Source of the DNA: Blastococcus sp. TF02-09
Lineage (GTDB): Bacteria; Actinomycetota; Actinomycetes; Mycobacteriales; Geodermatophilaceae
Length of the DNA stretch: 64,000 bases
Assembly: GCF_003319105.1 (NCBI RefSeq)
Contig: NZ_QOHH01000001.1
Span: 248,001 to 312,000 of the forward strand
Direction: 5' to 3'
A model generated the notes under the pieces. That model was not told where the DNA came from, made no database searches, and saw only the letters and a list, made by a program, of their open reading frames with translations. The stretch's first letter is position 1. Each line of letters begins with the position of its first letter. Positions 8,160 to 15,091 of the stretch are shown piece after piece. A program made the translations under genes and the position numbers.

Positions 8160-9671
8160 TCAGCGGTAGACGAGCGACCCGTCCTCCAGGTCGGCCTTGG
8201 GCAGGATCTCCGCCTCGGCCGCGTGCTCGAGCATGTGCGTCCAGGGCTCGCGGTCGCCCTGCTTGAACATCAGGTGCTGCGAGCGCATGACGTACCCGGC
8301 GTTGAAGTTGTCCGGGTCCGACCACGGGCGCAGCTGCATGTCGGCGTCCTCGGCGCGCAGCGTGGGGACGACCATCGTGGCGTCCTTGAGCTGCATCGTC
8401 TCCATCAGCCGGACGACCAGGTCGCTGACCAGGTCCACGCGCAGCGTCCAGCTGTGCCGGAAGTAGCCGAAGACGTAGGCCATGTTCGGGACGCCGCTGA
8501 TCATCAGGCCGCGCCAGGTGACGTGCTCCGGGAAGTCCACCGCCTCGCCGTCCACGGTGAAGGCGACGCCGCCCAGCACCGAGAGGTCGAAGCCCGTGGC
8601 GCTCACCACGACGTCGGCCTCGAGCTCGTCCCCGCAGCTCACCCGGATGCCGTTCTCGGTGAACGTCTCGATGGTGTCGGTGACGATCGAGGCCTTCCCC
8701 TCCCGCAGGGCGGCGAACAGGTCGCCGTCGGGGACGACCGCGATGCGCTGCTGCCACGGGCGGTAGCGCGGCGTGAGGTGCTTCTCGACGTCGAAGCCCT
8801 CGGGCAGCAGCGGCTTCATCGACTCCATGAGGAAGTCGTGCAGCTCGTCCGGCGCCTCGTGCGCCAGCCGGGCCAGCTCGTCGAACTGGGCGGAGTAGGA
8901 GCGGCGGAGGATCTCGTGCGTCCACTCGTCGGGGATGTCCAGGGCCCGCAGGGTCTCGGCCAGCTCGGTGGTCAGCGGCGGGGCGAGGAAGTACGACGGC
9001 GACCGCTGCAGCATCGTGACGTGCGCCGCCTGCCCGGCGATGGCCGGGATGAGCGTCGCGGCGGTGGACCCGGAGCCGATGACGACGACGCGCTTGCCGG
9101 TGAGGTCGAGGTCGTCGGGCCACTGCTGCGGGTGCACGACCTGACCCCGGTAGCTGTCCATGCCCAGCCACTCGGGCCGGTAGGGGCTGCCGTGGTCGTA
9201 GTAGCCCTGGCACATCCAGAGGAAGTCGGTGGTGAGGCGGAGCTCCTCCCCGGTGTCGAGCCGGGTGACCTGCACGGTCCACCGGCGGTCCTCGGTCGAC
9301 CAGGAGGCCGCGGTGACCCGGTGCCGGTAGCGGATGTGCGGCGCGAGGCCGTCCTCGGCGATCACCTCGTCCAGGTACTCGAGGATTGCTGCGCCGGCGG
9401 CGATGGAGGGTCCCCGCCAGGGCTTGAACCGGTAGCCGTAGGTGAACAGGTCGCTGTCGGACCGCACGCCCGGGTACCGGTGCGTCCACCAGGTCCCGCC
9501 GGGGGCGTCCTGCGCGTCGAGGAGGACGACGGTCCGGTCGGGGAAGCGCTCCCGCAGGTGGTGGGCGGCGCCGATGCCGGAGACCCCGGCCCCGACGATC
9601 AGGACGTCGACGTGCTCCGGCGTCGGTCCGGCACCCTGCTCCGGGCGGGTGCGTTGCTCGGTCGCGGTCAT
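8160..9671 (-). CDS. Flavin-containing monooxygenase, Baeyer-Villiger type
   Basis: The 503-residue protein has an N-terminal FAD-binding Rossmann motif (VLIVGAGVSGIGAAHHL) and a second nucleotide-binding motif for NADPH (VVVIGSGSTAATLIPA). Between them is YRGQVVHPQQW, which fits the BVMO fingerprint FxGxxxHxxxW with Tyr in place of Phe. The ATG-containing motif VVVSATGFDLSVLGG occurs near residue 355. Reaction: NADPH- and O2-dependent insertion of oxygen next to a carbonyl, or oxidation of a soft nucleophile. GGAGG precedes the ATG at 9671. It heads a leftward operon with an alpha/beta hydrolase and an LLM enzyme, which suggests catabolism of a ketone or cyclic compound. Confidence 0.9.
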   Translation of the reverse strand: MTATEQRTRPEQGAGPTPEHVDVLIVGAGVSGIGAAHHLRERFPDRTVVLLDAQDAPGGTWWTHRYPGVRSDSDLFTYGYRFKPWRGPSIAAGAAILEYLDEVIAEDGLAPHIRYRHRVTAASWSTEDRRWTVQVTRLDTGEELRLTTDFLWMCQGYYDHGSPYRPEWLGMDSYRGQVVHPQQWPDDLDLTGKRVVVIGSGSTAATLIPAIAGQAAHVTMLQRSPSYFLAPPLTTELAETLRALDIPDEWTHEILRRSYSAQFDELARLAHEAPDELHDFLMESMKPLLPEGFDVEKHLTPRYRPWQQRIAVVPDGDLFAALREGKASIVTDTIETFTENGIRVSCGDELEADVVVSATGFDLSVLGGVAFTVDGEAVDFPEHVTWRGLMISGVPNMAYVFGYFRHSWTLRVDLVSDLVVRLMETMQLKDATMVVPTLRAEDADMQLRPWSDPDNFNAGYVMRSQHLMFKQGDREPWTHMLEHAAEAEILPKADLEDGSLVYR

Positions 9672-9822
9672 CGCGGACCTCCGCTGCCAGGTGTGAGGTG
9701 GGCCACACCGTAGCCGCCCGACCCCGGGTTGGGGAGCGGTCCGGGCACGGCGGGCGAACCCGAACGGGCGCACTCGGCGTCCCGCGGCCCGGTCCCGCCG
9801 CCCGCTCGGGGATGATCGCGGC

Positions 9823-12156
9823 GTGAGCGGGGGGAGCGGCGTTGGGACAGCCTCCGCAGCCCGGGTGCGGCGGCCGAACGACGTCGTCCGGCTGCTCCTC
9901 GCGGCGACGGCGCTGGGCCTGCTCGTCCTGGTCACGCTCACCGCGCCGGACGCCGTCGCCACCCTGGACCGCACGCTGCCGGTGGTCGAGCGCGACCCGC
10001 TGCGGACGGTGCTGTCGGTGGCGTCGGTGGTCGCCTCGCTGGCCACCCTGGGCGTGCTGGTCACCGTGGCCGTCGACGCCGCGCGGCACCGGCGCGCGGC
10101 CCTGGTGCAGGCGCTGGTGGCGGGCGTGCTCGGGCTGGTGCTCGGCGCGGTGGGCGAGCGCGTCGGTGACGCCGCCGGGGGCGTGGTGGCCGGCGTCCTG
10201 ACCGGGCCCCGGACCGATGCCGCGCTGGTGCCGGTGGTGGCCACGATCGCCTTCCTCGTCGGGGCCGACCTGCAGCGGCGCCGGCGCTGGCGGACACCCA
10301 GCCGGTGGGCGGTGCTGGCCGGGCTGGGCTGCGGCGTGGCGCTGGGCAACCTCACCCTCCAGGGGACGGTCGCGGCGGTGCTGCTGGGATCGGTGGCCGG
10401 GCTGGCCGTGCGCCTGGCGGCCGGGGTCACGCCGGCCCGCCCGCGCGACGAGGTCATCCGCGCCGAGCTGGCCCGCGCCGGTCTGCCGGTCGACCGGTTG
10501 GAGGTCGCCGAGCAGCACGCCGGGCTGGTCCGGCTCACCGGGACCGATCCCACGGGCCCCGTGTGCGTGACCGTCGTCGACCCCGACGGCCGCGGGCTGC
10601 CGCTGGTGCGACGGGCCGGGCGGATGCTCCGGTTCCGGGCCGCCGTCGTCGGCCGGCCGTCCCTGAGCCAGCGCGGGGACCTCGAACGCGAGGCCTCCAG
10701 CGCGGCCCTGGCCGCCGCCGCCGGGGTCCGCGTGCCGGCGATCGTGGCGCTGCTGGCCGTGGGCCCCGCCCTGGTGCTGGTCGAGCGCCCACTGGCCGGG
10801 ACCCCGCTCCCCGAGGCGGGGGACGCCGCGGAGAAGGGCCTGGCCGCAGCCTTCGCCGCGCTGCGCCGGCTGCACGCCGTGGGGCTCGCGCACGGTGCGC
10901 TCACCCCCGACGCCGTCGTCCTCGACCCCGACGGCACGGCGGGCTTCCGCGAGATGCGTGCGGCGCAGCCGGCGGCCGGTGAGCTGCAGCGCGACCTCGA
11001 CACCGTGGCCCTGCTCGTCGGCGGCGCCACCGTCGTCGGGCCCGACGCCGCGGTCGCGGCGCTCCGGAGCGGCGGCGCCGACCCCACGCCCGCGCGGGTC
11101 CCGGCGCTGCTGCAGCCGGTCGCCCTCCCCGCGGCCGTGCGGCGGGCGGTGCGCGGCACGGAGCTGCTCGCCGAGCTGCGCCGCGCGCTGACCGGGCCGG
11201 ACGGCACCGTGGCCGCCGCGCCCCGCCTCGAGCGCTTCTCCCCGCGGGTCATCCTCACCGTCGGGGCGTCGACCGTCGCGGCCTTCCTGCTCGCCTCGCA
11301 GCTGTCGCAGGTGAGCATCGTCGACGAGCTGCGCGGCGCCGATCCGCTGTGGCTGCTGGTCGCGCTGGGCGGCTCCGCGCTGACCTACGTGGGCGCCGCA
11401 CTCGCGCTCATCCCGTTCGTCCCGATCGCGCTGCCGCTGGTCCGCACCACGCTCGTCCAGCTGTCGACGGCGTGGCTCACGCTGGTCACCCCGCCGACGG
11501 TGGGCCACGTCGGCCTCAACATCCGCTACCTGCAGCGGGCCGGCCTGACCGTGGGCGCGGCCGCGGCCAGCGTCGCGGTGAGCCAGGTGGCCACGGTCGC
11601 CGCGACCGTCGCGCTGCTGCTCGTCGTCGGCTGGGCCAGCGGGGTGTCGACGGCGCGGCTGTCCCTGGTGCCCAGCGGGGACGTGCTGCTCGTGCTGCTG
11701 GGCGCCGTCGCCGTCGTCGGTCTGCTGGCCGCGATCGCGCCGGTGCGGCGGCTGCTGATCAGCCGGCTCGAGCCGCTGGTCCGCCAGTCGCTGCCGCAGC
11801 TGCTCGCCGCCGCCTCCGAGCCACGGCGGCTGGCCACGGCCCTGGGCGGCATCCTGCTGCAGAACGCCGGCTACGTGCTGGCGCTGGACGCCTCGCTGCG
11901 GGCCTTCGACGCCTCGCTGGCGCTGCCCACGGTCATCGGCGTCTACCTGGTCTCCTCCGCCGTCGGCTCGGTCGCGCCGACCCCGGGTGGGCTCGGCGCG
12001 GTCGAGGCGGCGCTGCTCGGCGGGCTGACCGCGACCGGCGTCCCGGTGGCTGCCGCGCTCGCGGCCGTGCTGGCCTTCCGCGTCGTCACCTTCTGGCTGC
12101 CCGCACCCCTGGGCTGGGTCGCCTTCCTCCGGCTCCAGCGGCGCCAGGCGATCTGA
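9823..12156 (+). CDS. Kinase-like domain fused to UPF0104 (LPG synthase TM) membrane protein
   Basis: The 777-residue protein has three parts. Residues about 25-200 contain five to six hydrophobic segments. Residues about 205-465 resemble a protein-kinase/phosphotransferase fold. The catalytic loop is degenerate: LAHGALTPDAVVLDPDG, where HRD would be expected, and no clear DFG is present. Residues about 470-777 hold about eight transmembrane segments with UPF0104 landmarks (TPPTVGHVGLNIRYLQRAG and SAVGSVAPTPGGLGAVEAAL). UPF0104 is the flippase-like half of MprF-type proteins; no lysyl transferase domain is present. The kinase-like part may sense or bind a ligand rather than phosphorylate. The gene stands alone, divergent from the monooxygenase operon. 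Confidence 0.85.
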   Translation: MSGGSGVGTASAARVRRPNDVVRLLLAATALGLLVLVTLTAPDAVATLDRTLPVVERDPLRTVLSVASVVASLATLGVLVTVAVDAARHRRAALVQALVAGVLGLVLGAVGERVGDAAGGVVAGVLTGPRTDAALVPVVATIAFLVGADLQRRRRWRTPSRWAVLAGLGCGVALGNLTLQGTVAAVLLGSVAGLAVRLAAGVTPARPRDEVIRAELARAGLPVDRLEVAEQHAGLVRLTGTDPTGPVCVTVVDPDGRGLPLVRRAGRMLRFRAAVVGRPSLSQRGDLEREASSAALAAAAGVRVPAIVALLAVGPALVLVERPLAGTPLPEAGDAAEKGLAAAFAALRRLHAVGLAHGALTPDAVVLDPDGTAGFREMRAAQPAAGELQRDLDTVALLVGGATVVGPDAAVAALRSGGADPTPARVPALLQPVALPAAVRRAVRGTELLAELRRALTGPDGTVAAAPRLERFSPRVILTVGASTVAAFLLASQLSQVSIVDELRGADPLWLLVALGGSALTYVGAALALIPFVPIALPLVRTTLVQLSTAWLTLVTPPTVGHVGLNIRYLQRAGLTVGAAAASVAVSQVATVAATVALLLVVGWASGVSTARLSLVPSGDVLLVLLGAVAVVGLLAAIAPVRRLLISRLEPLVRQSLPQLLAAASEPRRLATALGGILLQNAGYVLALDASLRAFDASLALPTVIGVYLVSSAVGSVAPTPGGLGAVEAALLGGLTATGVPVAAALAAVLAFRVVTFWLPAPLGWVAFLRLQRRQAI

Positions 12157-12168
12157 CCGCGGGAGGGC

Positions 12169-12843
12169 TCAGGCGTCGAAGGCGGCGGTCTCCCAGGCGC
12201 CGGTCCAGGGCTGCCGGCTGTACTGCAGGCGCACTCGGCCGGGCCGGGCGTCGATCGTCTCGGCGAAGACGGTGCCGTACACCCGGCCCTCGCGCTCGCG
12301 GCGGACGACGAGGGCCTCGGGCCCGGGTGCCGGCTGCTGCTCCTGCACCAGGTCGCGCCAGCGGTCGGGGAACGGTGCCGCCGCGAACGTCCCGCGCCAG
12401 AGCTCGCCCTTGCGGTCCTCCGGCCCGCCCGAGGTGAACACGCGGGTCCCCTCGGGGTGCTCGCTGGCGGTCAGCGTCCCGCCGTCGTACTCCCAGCTGG
12501 TCACCCGGTCCGGCGCGACCAGCACGAGCAGGAACCCGGCCATCCCGGGCAGGGCGACGTGGTCCACCCACCCGGCGCCGTGCTGCACGCCGAGCAGGGG
12601 CAGCACGCCACGGCTCGGCGCTCCCGGCGAAGCCGGCCGCTCGTGGAAGCGGTTGAGCACCAGGGCCGTGACGCCGGTGCCGACGTCGGTGGCGCACCAC
12701 GTCCCACCGGCGACGCGGTCCCGGCCGCCGACGACCGAGGGCAGCTCCGGCCACCAGCGACCGGGGTCGTCGAACTCGCGGCCGGTCAGCTCGTCGCGGA
12801 CGGCGAGGATCTCGTCGGGCCCTCGCACCACCACCGTGCACAT
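12169..12843 (-). CDS. NRDE / TANGO2-like protein
   Basis: The 224-residue protein begins MCTVVV. Cys2 followed by a hydrophobic strand and a later asparagine stretch (GVTALVLNRF near residue 55) fit the NRDE/TANGO2 family, an Ntn-hydrolase-like fold. The bacterial function is not established; animal TANGO2 is linked to lipid and heme handling. I chose the ATG at 12843 over one three codons upstream because Cys at position 2 is the conserved feature. The gene is convergent with the UPF0104 gene, with only 12 bases between stops. Confidence is limited by family divergence, not by the reading frame. Confidence 0.75.
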   Translation of the reverse strand: MCTVVVRGPDEILAVRDELTGREFDDPGRWWPELPSVVGGRDRVAGGTWCATDVGTGVTALVLNRFHERPASPGAPSRGVLPLLGVQHGAGWVDHVALPGMAGFLLVLVAPDRVTSWEYDGGTLTASEHPEGTRVFTSGGPEDRKGELWRGTFAAAPFPDRWRDLVQEQQPAPGPEALVVRREREGRVYGTVFAETIDARPGRVRLQYSRQPWTGAWETAAFDA

Positions 12844-12961
12844 GCGGGCCATCCTGCGCGCCGGGGAGGCGGGTGCGGGCGCCGGGGCGGGACCTTCCGC
12901 TCTGGGACGCCGGCGGTCGGGGGAGGAGGCTGGGAGGGGCAGGCGCCGTCCAGGAGGCGTG

Positions 12962-13171
12962 ATGAGCACCGACAGCGACACACCCCGGCCGACGCGCTCC
13001 GACAAGGCGCGCGCGAAGCCCGATCCGCTGCAGATGACCGCGGCGGAGAAGTGCATGGCCGAGTGGGAGGCCCGCCACGACGTGCGGGCGCGCGGCCACC
13101 GCGGCGACCCGGAGGCGGTGCAGCACTACATCGCCGCGGCCCGCTCGCGCGTGCCGAACCGCCCCCACTGA
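12962..13171 (+). CDS. Small charged hypothetical protein
   Basis: The 69-residue protein (starts MSTDSDTPRPTRSDKARAK) is hydrophilic, with a probable helix in AAEKCMAEWEARHDVRARG and a short C-terminal helix around VQHYIAAARSRV. There is no membrane segment, and no metal motif beyond a single Cys. I do not recognise a named family. The ATG at 12962 is directly preceded by an in-frame GTG, either of which may be used. AGGAGG at about 12951-12956 supports translation from here. It lies in a divergent position to the TANGO2-like gene and upstream of a lipoprotein gene. Confidence 0.6.
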   Translation: MSTDSDTPRPTRSDKARAKPDPLQMTAAEKCMAEWEARHDVRARGHRGDPEAVQHYIAAARSRVPNRPH

Positions 13172-13218
13172 GGTTCCGCCCGGGGGCTGCGACCCCGGCG
13201 CCGTCGGGGGGAGCGCCC

Positions 13219-13821
13219 GTGCCCGCATCGCCGAGGACCGCGAGCAGGGGACGCCGTGCCCGGACGGCGATGCTGGCCTGCCTGCTACTGGCCGCCTGCG
13301 ACGCTGGCGATCGCTCCGGCACCCTCCCGGCGGCCGCCTCGGTCGACTGGCGGGCGACCACGTACGAGCTGACCTGCGACGGCGTCGTCCCCGGCGGGTT
13401 CCGGGCACGGGTGGTCGACGGGGAGGCGCGCGTGCCCGCCGACGGCAGCCGGCCGCCCTTCTACGAGCACTACGAGGTGCGGGTCGTGGCGACGGCCGAG
13501 GGGGACGTCGACGGCGACGACGGGGGCGACACCGCCGTCCTGCTCGAGTGCTCGCCGCAGCCGTCCAACGGCATCCTCCAGGAGGTGGTCGTCCGGGCGG
13601 GGACGGGGCGGCCGCTGGGGGCGTTGCCCAGCCCGCGGACGCTCCAGGGGTCGGCGCCGCTGCCGCCGCGGTACGACTCCCTCTCGATCGAGGACGGCGA
13701 GATCGTCGCCGCCATGTCCGCGTACGCGGCATCGGACTCCCACGCCAGCGGCCCGTCGCAGCCGTTCACCGTCCGCTGGCGCCTGGGCCCGCAGGGCTTC
13801 GTGCGGGTCCTCCCGTCGTGA
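13219..13821 (+). CDS. Putative lipoprotein
   Basis: The 200-residue protein starts at GTG 13219 with GGGGGGA about 7 bases upstream. The N-terminus is basic (RTASRGRRARTA), then MLACLLLAAC forms a short hydrophobic stretch ending in a lipobox; Cys27 would be lipidated. The mature part has two further Cys (ELTCDGVV and VLLECSPQ) that may form a disulfide. A conserved family is not recognised. It is probably exported by Sec and anchored to the outer face of the membrane. Gene order with the small protein at 12962 and the membrane protein downstream gives no firm function. Confidence 0.7.
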   Translation: MPASPRTASRGRRARTAMLACLLLAACDAGDRSGTLPAAASVDWRATTYELTCDGVVPGGFRARVVDGEARVPADGSRPPFYEHYEVRVVATAEGDVDGDDGGDTAVLLECSPQPSNGILQEVVVRAGTGRPLGALPSPRTLQGSAPLPPRYDSLSIEDGEIVAAMSAYAASDSHASGPSQPFTVRWRLGPQGFVRVLPS

Positions 13822-13937
13822 CGCCGCGACGCCGCACCGGAACCCCGTGACATACCGGGAGGCCTGCCGCACCATCGGCCTCGACGAGTCACGGGGGAGT
13901 GCCCAGGAAGCAGCCGTTGGGCGGGGGTGACGGTCGG

Positions 13938-15074
13938 GTGACGGATCTCAGGACCCCCCGCGCGGCGGAGCGTCCCGCCTCGGCCCCCGTGCCGCGAGAG
14001 CCGCTCGAGTCGCCGCCGGCCGCGCGCCCCGTCGTCGTCCCCGAGGGCATCGGGCTCGGCCGGCTGCTGGCCCTGGCCCGGCCGACGCCGCCGCAGGCGC
14101 TCCTCCTCGGGCTCGACCTGCTGGAGGGACTGCTCGCCGTCGCGGCGGAGGGGCCGGTGCCCGGGGCCGTCGACGTCGTGGTCACCCCGGACGGCCGCGC
14201 GGCGCCCGGCGCGGCCGTCCGGGGACGTCCCGCGGGGCAGGTGCTCGCCGAGCTGGGCGCGGCCGCGCGCCGCCCCGGCGCCGACCCCGCGGCCGAGGGC
14301 CTGCTCGCCGAGCTCGACCTGGCCGCGGCGGAGCTGGCCGCCGACGGCGTCGGTCCCGCCGCCCGGCGGCTCCGGACGGCGGCCGGTGCGCTGGACCGCG
14401 CCCGCGTCCGTGCCGAGCTGGGCGCCCTGGCGCGGGCGGCCGCGGGGCCGGGGTCCGGCGGCTCCGGCACGCTGCCGGGTGGTGCGCGGAGGGTGACCGG
14501 ACGGCCTCGGCCGCCCGACGGGGGACCCCGGGCCGGACGGGCCGGGCGGCGGATCGGGGCGTGGCTGCTGTCGCTCGTGGTGCTGGGCGCCGCCGTGGTC
14601 GCGGAGGTCGTCCTGCTCGGCGACACCATCCGCACCGACATCGAACTGCTGCTGGATGCCGGGCGCAGCGGCGAGCAGCCGGTGGACGAGCCGGAGCCCG
14701 ACGGCCTCCCCGTCGTGCCGCCGGCGCCGGCCGCGGCGGGGAGCGTGACCGGCGTCGACCTGCGGGCGCTGGCGCCGTGCGCGCCCGGGACACCGTGCAC
14801 CGTGCGGGTGCTCGTCGGGCTGGTGCCGTCGGCCGAGCCCCGGACGGTGGCGTGGTCCTACCGGGTCGTCGACCGGTGCACGGGGGTGTCGACGACGGTG
14901 CCGGGCGGCACCGTGGCCGTGCCGCCGCAGGCCGACCGGGCCGCGGTCGTGGCGGACGTCCCGCTGCCGGCGCTGCCCGGGCTGGCGCTCCTCGCCGTCA
15001 CCGACGCGCCGGCGGTCGCGGCCTCCGCGCCGGTGGACGCCGGCTCCTGCCGCCCCGCCGGACCGGACGCCTGA
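13938..15074 (+). CDS. Membrane-anchored protein with degenerate kinase-like N-terminus
   Basis: The roughly 378-residue protein has a cytoplasmic N-terminal part, one transmembrane segment (AWLLSLVVLGAAVVAEVVLL, near residue 215) and an exported part with four Cys. The stretch LLEGLLAVAAEG followed by DVVVTPDGR resembles the catalytic-loop region of Ser/Thr protein kinases without the catalytic residues. I infer a pseudokinase-like remnant; this is not proven. The start is uncertain: GTG 13938 has GGGGGTGA about 8 bases upstream, and an earlier in-frame GTG at 13899 adds 13 residues. It ends 17 bases before the SEDS-PBP fusion gene on the same strand and probably forms an operon with it, so a regulatory or partner role in peptidoglycan synthesis is plausible. 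Confidence 0.65.
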   Translation: MTDLRTPRAAERPASAPVPREPLESPPAARPVVVPEGIGLGRLLALARPTPPQALLLGLDLLEGLLAVAAEGPVPGAVDVVVTPDGRAAPGAAVRGRPAGQVLAELGAAARRPGADPAAEGLLAELDLAAAELAADGVGPAARRLRTAAGALDRARVRAELGALARAAAGPGSGGSGTLPGGARRVTGRPRPPDGGPRAGRAGRRIGAWLLSLVVLGAAVVAEVVLLGDTIRTDIELLLDAGRSGEQPVDEPEPDGLPVVPPAPAAAGSVTGVDLRALAPCAPGTPCTVRVLVGLVPSAEPRTVAWSYRVVDRCTGVSTTVPGGTVAVPPQADRAAVVADVPLPALPGLALLAVTDAPAVAASAPVDAGSCRPAGPDA

Positions 15075-15091
15075 GACCCGGAGCGGCTCCC

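Noticed and set aside
8160-11508. Very long minus-strand frames (over 1000 codons) running through the UPF0104 gene region
   Set aside because: Only the 3' parts (hydrolase, monooxygenase) are protein-like; the rest is Arg/Ala/Pro-rich antisense of 9823-12156, a known effect of GC-rich codon bias.
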